From the NCBI GenBank assembly GCA_046329585.1, contig JAXLUI010000001.1, positions 3,162,001 through 3,226,000 on the forward strand: a stretch of DNA of 64,000 bases, in the 5' to 3' direction. Positions 51,330 through 60,158 of this stretch are shown here, in pieces. Source of the DNA: DLKC01 sp002478885 (GTDB lineage Bacteria; Bacteroidota; Bacteroidia; Chitinophagales; Chitinophagaceae). The translations under genes were made by a program, and so were the position numbers. The notes under the pieces were generated by a model that saw only the letters and a program-made list of their open reading frames with translations, made no database searches and was not told where the DNA came from. Position 1 is the stretch's first letter. Each line of letters starts with the position of its first letter.

Positions 51330-53687
51330 ATGAAGTATTTTTTTATCATCGTTTTTATTGCTGCATGTATCGCAACACATGCACAGGGTTATACGCCTGA
51401 ACGGGAGCATAAAAAAATGGCGGTACATCCTGTGGTGCCTTTGCAGGCGTACGCATTTAATCTTGCTGATGTGCAATTGCTCGATGGCAGCCCTTTCAAA
51501 AACGCGATGCAAAAAGATGCCGCTTATTTGTTGCTGCTCGACCCTAACCGTTTACTGCACCGCTTCTACGAAAATGCAGGCCTCCCCCCGAAGGGCGATG
51601 TGTATGGTGGCTGGGAAAGTGATGGCTTGTCGGGCCATACAATGGGCCATTATTTATCTGCCTGTTCTATGATGTATGCCTCGCTTAAAGATGAGCTGTT
51701 TAAACAACGGGTAGATTATATTGTTGGCGAGTTAGCGCGTTGCCAGCAGGCGCGCAAAACAGGTTATGTAGGCGCCATACCAAAAGAAGATTCGATCTTC
51801 GGGAAGCTTGCAAAGGGAGAAATACATACATCGGGTTTTGACCTTAATGGTGGATGGAGCCCTTTTTACACGATGCATAAAGTGATGGCAGGCCTTGTAG
51901 ACGCTTACCTGTATTGCGATAATAAGCAAGCCTTGAAAGTTGCTACCGGCATGGCTGATTGGGTTGGTAATACTTTAAAGAACCTTTCGCCCGAACAACT
52001 TCAGCAAATGATGAAATGTGAGTATGGGGGTATGAACGATGTACTTGCGAATATTTATGCGATTACGGGAAACAAGAAATACCTGGCGCTTGCCAATGTT
52101 TTTTTTGATGATTTTGTGATGAAGCCTTTATCGCAGAAGATCGACCCCATGCCTGGCAAACATTCCAATACCAATGTTCCCAAAGCCATCGGCTGTGCAC
52201 GTTTGTATGAGCTTACAGGAAGTGACACTGACAAAACTGTTGCGGCTTATTTCTGGCAGCTGATGGTACATGATCACAGTTATGTGATCGGCGGTAACAG
52301 CAACTATGAATATTGTGGCGCTGCCGGTAAACTTAATGACCAGCTTAGTGATGCCACCTGCGAAACCTGCAACACCTACAACATGCTGAAGCTGACGAAG
52401 CATTTATTTGAATGGCAACCGACTGCAGAGCTGGGTGATTATTACGAGCGTGCTTTGTACAATCATATACTCGCTTCACAAAACCCGGATGATGGCATGA
52501 TGTGTTATTTTGTTCCGTTGCGCATGGGAACAAAAAAGCAGTTCAGCGATTCATTCAACACTTTTACCTGTTGTGTTGGAAGCGGTATGGAAAATCACAG
52601 CAAATATGCAGAGAGCATCTATTTCGAAGACAAAGACGGAAACCTGTATGTCAATCTTTTTATCGCGTCAAAACTCAATTGGAGAACCAAGCAATACAGT
52701 GTTACACAAACAACCGCATTTCCCGAGAGTGACAACACAACCATAAAACTACGTACTGCAAATGCAAAGCAGTTTACTGTTTTTATAAGGCAGCCACACT
52801 GGGCTAAACAAGGCATTACGGTTTTGGTGAACGGCATGCCCGTTGAGGCGAAAGCCAACAACGATGGCTTTCTTGAGATCAACCGCACATGGAAAAACGA
52901 TGATGAAATTAACGTGAGCTTCCCGAAAACACTGTACACCGAAAGCATGCCCGACAATAGCAAGCGTATTGCTGTGCTGTATGGCCCACTCGTTCTCGCA
53001 GGACAGTTGGGCGACACGATGCCCGACCCGGTATATGGCATCCCGGTTTTACTCACTGATAACACAAATGTAAGTGACTGGGTAAAGCCTGTGAAAGGCC
53101 AGCCAAATACTTTTACCACGGTTGATGTGGCAAAGCCTTTCAATACAACGTTGATTCCGTTTTATAAAACGTATAAGCAGCATTACACTGTTTACTGGGA
53201 TTATTTTACCAATGATGAATGGGTTGATAAGCAGGCTGCTTACGAAGCAGAAAAGAAAAGACTGCAACAAATTGATGAACGCACTATAGATATAATGCGA
53301 CTTGGCGAAATGCAACCAGAACGTGACCACAATTTACAGGCAAGCACCAATTCTTACACCGACGAAGCTATTGGACGTACGGCGCGTGAAGCCCGCAGCG
53401 GTGGTTATTTTTCGTTTGACGTAAAGGTGCAACCCGATGCGCCAAATATATTGCTCTGCTCCTATATCGGTGATGACAAAAACCGGCTGTTCGACATTCT
53501 TATCGACGGAAATAAAATTGCAACACAAGAGCTCAAGGGCGGTGAAACAGGGAAATTCTTTGATATAGAATATGCGATCCCAGCAGAGCTTACAAAAAAT
53601 AAAACAAAGGTCACGATAAGAGTTGAAGCCAATGCAGGTAAAACGGCCGGAAGAATTTTTGGCTGCCGCATTTTGAAAGCACAGTGA
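51330..53687 (+). CDS. GH127 family beta-L-arabinofuranosidase-like enzyme, long form
   Basis: A 785-residue exported protein. The ATG at 51330 gives a signal peptide (MKYFFIIVFIAACIATHAQ); an in-frame start at 51219 would run through the dispersed repeat and is rejected. The (alpha/alpha)6 barrel carries the zinc/nucleophile residues E345 and C347 (TCETCN) and C414-C415 (FTCCVGSG), matching E338, C340, C417 and C418 of HypBA1. An extra C-terminal beta-sandwich (about 650-785) is present. Likely activity is removal of beta-L-arabinofuranose. Confidence 0.88.
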   Translation: MKYFFIIVFIAACIATHAQGYTPEREHKKMAVHPVVPLQAYAFNLADVQLLDGSPFKNAMQKDAAYLLLLDPNRLLHRFYENAGLPPKGDVYGGWESDGLSGHTMGHYLSACSMMYASLKDELFKQRVDYIVGELARCQQARKTGYVGAIPKEDSIFGKLAKGEIHTSGFDLNGGWSPFYTMHKVMAGLVDAYLYCDNKQALKVATGMADWVGNTLKNLSPEQLQQMMKCEYGGMNDVLANIYAITGNKKYLALANVFFDDFVMKPLSQKIDPMPGKHSNTNVPKAIGCARLYELTGSDTDKTVAAYFWQLMVHDHSYVIGGNSNYEYCGAAGKLNDQLSDATCETCNTYNMLKLTKHLFEWQPTAELGDYYERALYNHILASQNPDDGMMCYFVPLRMGTKKQFSDSFNTFTCCVGSGMENHSKYAESIYFEDKDGNLYVNLFIASKLNWRTKQYSVTQTTAFPESDNTTIKLRTANAKQFTVFIRQPHWAKQGITVLVNGMPVEAKANNDGFLEINRTWKNDDEINVSFPKTLYTESMPDNSKRIAVLYGPLVLAGQLGDTMPDPVYGIPVLLTDNTNVSDWVKPVKGQPNTFTTVDVAKPFNTTLIPFYKTYKQHYTVYWDYFTNDEWVDKQAAYEAEKKRLQQIDERTIDIMRLGEMQPERDHNLQASTNSYTDEAIGRTAREARSGGYFSFDVKVQPDAPNILLCSYIGDDKNRLFDILIDGNKIATQELKGGETGKFFDIEYAIPAELTKNKTKVTIRVEANAGKTAGRIFGCRILKAQ

Positions 53688-53780
53688 ATATGAATTTTAG
53701 CCTGGTTATAGAATAAGCATCAGCCTTACTCGCCACTGTTTTGGGAGGAGCGAAGTCGATAAATAAAAATTTAAAGGAAA

Positions 53781-55793
53781 ATGAAGCGTATTCTTTTTTC
53801 ATTCTGTTTCTTATATACTGCTATTGCATTTGGGCAAAAAGGCGATTATGCGTATAAGCCTGTGCCTTTTACCAGTGTGCAACTGACAGATAATTTCTGG
53901 ATGCCGCGTATTAAAGTGAACCACATGGTCACGATCCCTGCGTCGTTTGAGCGTTGCGAAAGCACCGGGCGTGTGAAGAATTTTGTGATGGCTGCCAACC
54001 GCAGCGGAAAGTTCTGCACCATTTTTCCGTTTGACGATACCGATATTTATAAAACCATTGAAGGAGCTTCATATTCGCTGAGTTTATTTCCGGACCCGAA
54101 ACTTTCTGCGTATTTAGATTCATTGATAGCCATTGTTGGCCGGGCACAGGAACCCGATGGTTATTTATACACGGCAAGAACGATCAATCCCGACAGCGTG
54201 CATCCATGGTCGGGCAAAGTGCGTTGGGAAAAAGAAAGAGAGCTAAGTCATGAGTTGTATAATTCAGGCCATTTATACGAGGCTGCTGCGGCGCATTACC
54301 TCGCAACAGGCAAAAGAAATTTTCTCGACATTGCACTAAAGAACGCCGATCTTGTTTGTTCAGTATTCGGCCCCGGGAAAAGACATGTGGCGCCTGGCCA
54401 CGAGATCGTTGAAATGGGATTGGTGAAACTCTACCGTATTACCGGCAAGCCGGAATACCTTGCTACAGCAAAAGATTTCATTGAATACCGCGGACATTAT
54501 AACGGCTACGATTCTACCAGTAAAGACGAATGGAAGAACGGAACATACTGGCAGGATGCTATTCCTGTTGTTGATCAGCGTGAGGCAATGGGCCATGCCG
54601 TCCGTGCCGGTTATTTGTATGCAGGCGTGGCAGATATAGCCGCATTAACAGGCGATCAAAAATTGATCGTTGCCATCGACAGCATATGGGATAACGTAGT
54701 ATCGAAAAAAATGTATGTGCAGGGAGGTGCCGGCGCAATTGGTGATGGCGAACGCTATGGCGACAATTATGAATTGCCCAATGAAACGGCTTACAACGAA
54801 ACATGTGCAGCCATCGCCAATGTTTTTTGGAATGAAAGGATGTTTATGCTGCATGGCGATTCCAAATACATTGATGTACTGGAGAAAATTTTATACAACG
54901 GATTAATATCCGGCGTTGGTCTCGACGGAAAATCTTTTTTCTACACCAATGCCATGCAGATTAAAAGCGATTTCACACATCCTTCTATGGAGGCAGAGCG
55001 TTCGGGCTGGTTTCCCTGCTCCTGTTGCCCTACAAACCTTGTGCGCTTGCTGCCTTCCATTCCCGGTTATGTGTATGCACAAAAAGATGATAAGCTTTTT
55101 GTGAATCTTTTTATCAACAGCAAGGCAACGCTGAAAATTGTTGACAACGATATCACCCTCGAACAGCAGAACAATTATCCCTGGAATGGCGATTTGAATT
55201 TTGTTGTTGATTCAAAAAAGCCAGTAGCGTTCAGCATGCTGGTGCGTATACCCGGCTGGGCGCGAGGACAGGCAATTCCGTCAGACCTCTATACATTTCA
55301 GCACGCAACACAATCGCAGGTGCTCATCATCGTGAATGGTGAAAAAATAGAATATGCATTGGAAAATGGGTATGCCGTTATCAAACGGAAATGGAAAAAA
55401 GGAGATGTTTTACAGGTGCAGTTGCCGATGAATATAGATCGCGTTACCGCCAATGAAAAAGTAACATCAGACATCGGAAAAATTGCGTTGCAGCGCGGCC
55501 CTATTATGTACTGCGCGGAATGGGTAGACAATAACGGGAAGGCAGCAAACATGTTTATACCGGAAAATACAACGTTTACCGCAGCGTTTAGTCCCAACCT
55601 TTTGAGTGGTGTGGAATTGATCAAAGGCAGTGTGCCTGCGGTACAGGTTTCAGCCGATGGCAAATCGGTTCAAACCGTTTCACAGCCGTTCACAGCCATT
55701 CCTTACTATGCGTGGGCCAACCGCGGCAAAGGCGAAATGATGTTGTGGTTTCCGCAAAAAATAAAAGAGGTAGACCTTGTTGCAGGGCAGTGA
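53781..55793 (+). CDS. Beta-L-arabinofuranosidase, GH127
   Basis: A 670-residue exported protein (signal peptide MKRILFSFCFLYTAIAFGQ) of the HypBA1 type. The active-site set is E340 and C342 (NETCAAI) with C415 and C416 (PCSCCPTN), which in HypBA1 bind zinc and supply the cysteine nucleophile. HypBA1 cleaves beta-1,2-linked L-arabinofuranose from hydroxyproline-rich glycoproteins such as extensin. It follows the longer GH127 by 93 bp, with which it is probably cotranscribed. Confidence 0.92.
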   Translation: MKRILFSFCFLYTAIAFGQKGDYAYKPVPFTSVQLTDNFWMPRIKVNHMVTIPASFERCESTGRVKNFVMAANRSGKFCTIFPFDDTDIYKTIEGASYSLSLFPDPKLSAYLDSLIAIVGRAQEPDGYLYTARTINPDSVHPWSGKVRWEKERELSHELYNSGHLYEAAAAHYLATGKRNFLDIALKNADLVCSVFGPGKRHVAPGHEIVEMGLVKLYRITGKPEYLATAKDFIEYRGHYNGYDSTSKDEWKNGTYWQDAIPVVDQREAMGHAVRAGYLYAGVADIAALTGDQKLIVAIDSIWDNVVSKKMYVQGGAGAIGDGERYGDNYELPNETAYNETCAAIANVFWNERMFMLHGDSKYIDVLEKILYNGLISGVGLDGKSFFYTNAMQIKSDFTHPSMEAERSGWFPCSCCPTNLVRLLPSIPGYVYAQKDDKLFVNLFINSKATLKIVDNDITLEQQNNYPWNGDLNFVVDSKKPVAFSMLVRIPGWARGQAIPSDLYTFQHATQSQVLIIVNGEKIEYALENGYAVIKRKWKKGDVLQVQLPMNIDRVTANEKVTSDIGKIALQRGPIMYCAEWVDNNGKAANMFIPENTTFTAAFSPNLLSGVELIKGSVPAVQVSADGKSVQTVSQPFTAIPYYAWANRGKGEMMLWFPQKIKEVDLVAGQ

Positions 55794-55799
55794 TTTTTT

Positions 55800-55862
55800 T
55801 TGAACCCGGCAACCGTGCAGCATTCAGCTTTGGTTGCGTCGCACTCTTGTACGGTTAGCCCG
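55800..55862 (+). repeat. Dispersed repeat, half element (site 18)
   Basis: The core GTTGCGTCGCACTCTT is at 55833-55848, preceded by TTGAACCCGGCAACC. It lies between the GH127 pair and araA. Confidence 0.8.
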
Positions 55863-55913
55863 TTACTGAACAACAAAAGAACAAGTTTAAAATAACCAAA
55901 CCAAGTTTTTCAA

Positions 55914-57413
55914 ATGAACGATCTTAAACAACTGGAAGTATGGTTCGTTACCGGCAGCCAGCATTTGTATGGCGATGAAACATTGAAACAGGTTGCGGCA
56001 CATTCGCAGGAAATTGCAGGTGCACTAAATGCATCTGCTGTTATACCAGTAAATGTAATATTTAAGCCAACCGTGAAGTCAACAGAAGAAATCTATGCCG
56101 TTTGCCAGGAAGCGAATATCGCCAATAACTGCATCGGTATTATTGCATGGATGCATACCTTTTCTCCCGCTAAAATGTGGATCAACGGGCTTAAGATTTT
56201 ACGAAAGCCGCTGTTGCACCTGCACACCCAATACAACCGCGATATTCCATGGGCTGATATTGATATGGACTTTATGAACCTTAACCAGAGCGCTCATGGC
56301 GACCGCGAGTTTGGTTTTATGGCAAGCCGTATGGGCATCAGGAGAAAGGTTGTTGTTGGCCACTGGCAAAATGCAGATGTGCATGACCGCATTAACGTAT
56401 GGGCACGCGCCGCAGCTGGCTGGAACGACTGGCAGGGGGCAAGGTTTGTGCGTTTTGGCGACAACATGCGCTTCGTTGCTGTAACTGATGGCGATAAAGT
56501 CGAGGCAGAATTGAAGTTTGGTTATTCAGTAAACACGCATGGCATAGGCGACCTTGTAAAAGTAATTGCCGAAGTGAGCGATGCGGAGATTAATGCATTG
56601 TGCGTTTCGTTTGAGGAAATATATAATGTTGCTGATGCCTTGAAAAAAGGGGGCGCACAGCATGCCTCATTAAGAGAATCAGCACGTATCGAAATCGGTT
56701 TGCGCAGGTTTTTACAGCAAGGGAATTACAAAGGCTTTACTGATACATTTGAAGACCTGCATGGCATGATACAGTTGCCCGGCATGGCCGTGCAAAGACT
56801 GATGGCTGAAGGCTACGGGTTTGGCGGCGAAGGCGATTGGAAAACAGCCGCGCTGGTAAGGGCGATGAAAGTGATGGGTTCAGGTTTGAGCGGTGGTAAT
56901 TCTTTTATGGAAGATTATACTTATCATTTTGAGCCGGGTAATGAAATGGTGCTCGGTGCGCATATGCTGGAGATCTGTGAGAGCATCGCCGATGGTAAGG
57001 CTTCCTGCGAAATACACCCATTGGGTATCGGTGGCAAAGCCGACCCGGTAAGGCTTGTTTTTAATGTTGCCGGTGGCGCTGCCTTAAATGCATCTGTTGT
57101 TGATATGGGCAACCGCTTCAGGCTTTTGGTAAATACAGTTGACGCTGTTGCGCCGCAACATGCCTTGCCGAAACTTCCCGTGGCACGAGTGCTGTGGAAA
57201 CCGCATCCCAATATGGCTGATGGCTGTGCTGCATGGATTTATGCCGGTGGCGCACATCATACAGGTTATAGCCAGAACCTTACCGCGGAGCACCTGCAGG
57301 ATTTTGCCGACATGGCTGGTATTGAATGTGTACTTATAAGCGAGCACACAACACTCCGCGACCTTAAAAATGAATTGAGATGGAGCGATGTGTACTATCA
57401 ATTAAATAAATAG
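55914..57413 (+). CDS. araA: L-arabinose isomerase
   Basis: A 499-residue AraA, converting L-arabinose to L-ribulose with a divalent metal. WFVTGSQHLYGDETLKQV, the MHTFSPAKMWINGL block and GFGGEGDWKTAALVR are conserved, and the length equals the E. coli enzyme (500). It is flanked on both sides by dispersed repeats, so it is probably transcribed alone. Cytoplasmic. Confidence 0.96.
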   Translation: MNDLKQLEVWFVTGSQHLYGDETLKQVAAHSQEIAGALNASAVIPVNVIFKPTVKSTEEIYAVCQEANIANNCIGIIAWMHTFSPAKMWINGLKILRKPLLHLHTQYNRDIPWADIDMDFMNLNQSAHGDREFGFMASRMGIRRKVVVGHWQNADVHDRINVWARAAAGWNDWQGARFVRFGDNMRFVAVTDGDKVEAELKFGYSVNTHGIGDLVKVIAEVSDAEINALCVSFEEIYNVADALKKGGAQHASLRESARIEIGLRRFLQQGNYKGFTDTFEDLHGMIQLPGMAVQRLMAEGYGFGGEGDWKTAALVRAMKVMGSGLSGGNSFMEDYTYHFEPGNEMVLGAHMLEICESIADGKASCEIHPLGIGGKADPVRLVFNVAGGAALNASVVDMGNRFRLLVNTVDAVAPQHALPKLPVARVLWKPHPNMADGCAAWIYAGGAHHTGYSQNLTAEHLQDFADMAGIECVLISEHTTLRDLKNELRWSDVYYQLNK

Positions 57414-57429
57414 CTATTTTACGCTGCTG

Positions 57430-57495
57430 TATTTGATGCAGTACAAGTGTGCGACGCAACATAAGCCTGCCACTTGTTCAAAAGCCGGGCCCCAA
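57430..57495 (-). repeat. Dispersed repeat, half element (site 19)
   Basis: AAGTGTGCGACGCAAC at 57445-57460, then AAAAGCCGGGCCCC. It lies between araA and the symporter gene. Confidence 0.8.
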
Positions 57496-57528
57496 AAATA
57501 TATTAACCAACATAACGATTGATTTATC

Positions 57529-59214
57529 ATGAACAACCAACTGGCATTCTCCGACTACTTAGTCTTTATTATTTATTTTTTGATCGTGGCATCTTATGGC
57601 TATATGATCTATCGCAGACGTAAGAGCCGTGAGCACGATTCAAAAGCGTTTTTTCTTGCAGAGGGTTCGCTTACCTGGTGGGCGATTGGCGCCTCGCTGA
57701 TCGCGTCGAATATTTCTGCAGAGCAGTTTATAGGAATGAGCGGGAACGGTTTTTTTGTTGGCATAGCTGTATCTGCCTATGAATGGCTGGCTGCACTTGC
57801 ACTGGTGATCATCGCTGTGTGGTTTATACCCATCTATCTAAAGAACAAGATATATACGATGCCGCAGTTTTTGAAAACGCGGTATAACGAAACCGTAGCG
57901 CTGATTATGGCGATCTTCTGGTTGTTTCTTTATGTGTTTGTGAATCTTACTTCTATTCTTTATCTCGGGGCAATTGCCATCAATGGTTTATTGCCTGGGC
58001 ACGAATACCTGCACACCGTGATGATTGCGCTGGCAATATTTGCCGTGATCATTACGCTTGGTGGCATGAAGGTGATCGGCTATACCGATGTAATACAGGT
58101 GACGGTGCTTATCATTGGTGGGTTTGCTACCATTTATATGGCGTTGAGTGTAGTCGCTGAAAAATTTGGGACAGGCAGTGGCGTGATCGATGGCTTTACC
58201 ACGTTGATGAGAGAAGCGCCTGAGCATTTTCATATGATACTCGACAAGCCGACGGCTGCTTCATCACAACAGGATATTGATAAATACCTTATCATTCCGG
58301 GTATACTCATGTATGCTGCGGGCCAGTGGATCGTAAACCTGAATTACTGGGGTTGTAACCAGTACATTACACAGCGTGCTTTGGGTGCTGATCTTAAAAC
58401 TGCGAGAACAGGTATTCTTTTCGCAGCGATGCTAAAGTTGATGATGCCGATTATTGTGATGCTGCCGGGTATTGCTGCCTATGTGCTCAACAAGAGCGGC
58501 AAGCTTGATGTGGTGGGCGGCATGGATGGTGCGTACTCTGCGGTGCTCGGCTTTTTGCCAACTGGCCTTAAAGGCTTATCCATCGCAGCATTAACGGCGG
58601 CCATTGTTGCATCGCTTGCGGGTAAAGCCAACAGTATCTCCACCATTTTTACACTCGATATTTACAAGAAGTATATCAATACCGCGGCGGAAGAAAAGAA
58701 ACTGGTGATCACCGGAAGGGTGGTAGTGGTATGCGCTATGATTGTAGCGGTGCTTTTTACATGGGACGATTTATTAGGCATTGGTGGTGCCGGCGGGTTT
58801 ACTTTTATTCAAAAGTATACAGGTTTTATAAGTCCTGGTGTATTCGCCATGTTCCTTCTCGGTATGTTCTGGAAACGTACCACAGGCACTGCGGCTATTG
58901 TTGGCCTGTTAACCGGTTTTGGCCTCAGCGTGTTCTTTAACGAGTTCGCACCTGCGGTAATGGGTCATGAAACTTTCTTATATACGGCTTACCCGAATGG
59001 CAAAGGCGGTTTTGAAATTCCATTCCTGATATGTATGGGACTTGCCTTTATGTTTACCATAATTGTAATGGTACTGTTAAGTCTTGCAGGACCTAAAATC
59101 AATCCTAAAGCATTTGAACTTGATAAGAGCATGTTTAAACTACCTCCCAATATTATTGCCATGATCGTTGTGATACTCCTGATATTGATGGCACTTTATG
59201 TGAAGTTCTGGTAA
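57529..59214 (+). CDS. Sodium/sugar symporter (SSS family)
   Basis: A 561-residue membrane protein with about 14 helices, of the SGLT-like solute:sodium symporter family. It includes the family motif LTWWAIGASLIASNISAEQFIGMSG and GLKGLSIAALTAAIVASLAGKANSISTIFTLDIY. Its place after araA and before an AraR-like gene makes L-arabinose the likely substrate. It is the only sugar transporter in the island, so import across the inner membrane probably depends on it. Substrate inferred from context. Confidence 0.9.
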   Translation: MNNQLAFSDYLVFIIYFLIVASYGYMIYRRRKSREHDSKAFFLAEGSLTWWAIGASLIASNISAEQFIGMSGNGFFVGIAVSAYEWLAALALVIIAVWFIPIYLKNKIYTMPQFLKTRYNETVALIMAIFWLFLYVFVNLTSILYLGAIAINGLLPGHEYLHTVMIALAIFAVIITLGGMKVIGYTDVIQVTVLIIGGFATIYMALSVVAEKFGTGSGVIDGFTTLMREAPEHFHMILDKPTAASSQQDIDKYLIIPGILMYAAGQWIVNLNYWGCNQYITQRALGADLKTARTGILFAAMLKLMMPIIVMLPGIAAYVLNKSGKLDVVGGMDGAYSAVLGFLPTGLKGLSIAALTAAIVASLAGKANSISTIFTLDIYKKYINTAAEEKKLVITGRVVVVCAMIVAVLFTWDDLLGIGGAGGFTFIQKYTGFISPGVFAMFLLGMFWKRTTGTAAIVGLLTGFGLSVFFNEFAPAVMGHETFLYTAYPNGKGGFEIPFLICMGLAFMFTIIVMVLLSLAGPKINPKAFELDKSMFKLPPNIIAMIVVILLILMALYVKFW

Positions 59215-59261
59215 CAAAGTTTGGCCGGTCGTTCAATATTGAAGTTGATTTTCAGAAACAT

Positions 59262-59280
59262 TAAATAGTCGAAATATTTA
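59262..59280. promoter_or_regulatory. Inverted repeat before the AraR-like gene
   Basis: TAAATA and TATTTA flank 7 bases in the 102-bp gap between the symporter and the regulator. It may be an operator; no matching copies were noticed before the other ara genes. Confidence 0.3.
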
Positions 59281-59316
59281 CTCACTATATTATAGCGCAA
59301 TTTATTGCGGGCACCC

Positions 59317-60009
59317 ATGACAAGTATTGAACAGTATAAAGACCACGATCGCTTCCTGCTTGCTGTTGATTGTATCATCTTTGGGTTCGATGGAAAAAAC
59401 CTGAAGGCATTATTTATCAAAAGAAGGCTTGAGCCGGAGTTTGGTAAATGGTCGCTGATGGGCGGATTTGTCAACCACAACGAAAGTGTTGAACAGGCCG
59501 CGGCCCGCGTGTTAAACCTGTTAACGGGCCTCGACAATATTTACATGGAACAGATTGGGTGTTTTGGTGATGTTGACCGCGATCCCGGTGGCCGGGTTGT
59601 TTCCATTGCGTACTTCGCGCTGATCAATATTGCCGACTACAGCGAAACTTTGATGAAGGAGCACAACGCAAAATGGTTTTCCATCGATAAGATCCCGGCA
59701 CTGGTGTTTGATCATAAAAAAATGCTGTTGCTGGCGAAGGAACGCTTGCAGCAAAAAGTTGCCAATCACCCTATTGGTTTTGAATTGCTGCCTGAAAAAT
59801 TTACCCTGCGGCAATTACAGAATCTATACGAAGCTATTTACGGCAGCGAGCTTGATAAAAGAAACTTTACGCGTAAAATACTTTCGCTCAGTATCCTAAA
59901 TAAGCTGGAAGAAAAAGATAAGGAATCATCCCGGAAGGGATCTTTCTATTTCGTGTTCGATGAAAAGAAATATAAGAAGCTCGAAGCAGAAGGTGTTAAG
60001 TTTATTTAA
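59317..60009 (+). CDS. Nudix-type transcriptional regulator, AraR-like
   Basis: A 230-residue protein with an N-terminal Nudix-like domain and a C-terminal winged helix (FTLRQLQNLYEAIYGSELDKRNFTRKI). The Nudix box has lost its catalytic REUXEE: GGFVNHNESVEQAAARVLNLLTGL reads RVLNLL instead, so it should bind rather than hydrolyse. Related Bacteroides proteins sense L-arabinose and repress ara genes. Its position at the end of the arabinose island supports that role. The ATG at 59317 removes four residues from a longer frame. Confidence 0.85.
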   Translation: MTSIEQYKDHDRFLLAVDCIIFGFDGKNLKALFIKRRLEPEFGKWSLMGGFVNHNESVEQAAARVLNLLTGLDNIYMEQIGCFGDVDRDPGGRVVSIAYFALINIADYSETLMKEHNAKWFSIDKIPALVFDHKKMLLLAKERLQQKVANHPIGFELLPEKFTLRQLQNLYEAIYGSELDKRNFTRKILSLSILNKLEEKDKESSRKGSFYFVFDEKKYKKLEAEGVKFI

Positions 60010-60028
60010 GCGCTTACATATTTTTTTG

Positions 60029-60088
60029 CCCCGGCTGTATCAACTTGAGGCATCGCCTGTTGCGTCGCACTCTTGTGCGTTCTGTTGT
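60029..60088 (+). repeat. Dispersed repeat, half element (site 20)
   Basis: The core GTTGCGTCGCACTCTT is at 60059-60074, preceded by CCCCGGCTG and GGCATCGCCT. It lies just after the AraR-like gene. Confidence 0.8.
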
Positions 60089-60108
60089 TAAATCAGCAAA
60101 TTGACTTG

Positions 60109-60147
60109 CATAAAAAAGAGAAGGCCGGATGCTTTCTCTTTTTTATG
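60109..60147. terminator. Bidirectional terminator
   Basis: A perfect 14-bp stem (CATAAAAAAGAGAA/TTCTCTTTTTTATG) with an 11-base loop lies between the convergent AraR-like and peptidase genes. Its T-run on each strand suits both directions. Confidence 0.85.
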
Positions 60148-60158
60148 CCTATGACTTA

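Noticed and set aside
59317..60009. Functional Nudix hydrolase
   Set aside because: The catalytic REUXEE residues are missing and a winged helix follows, so a regulator is more likely.
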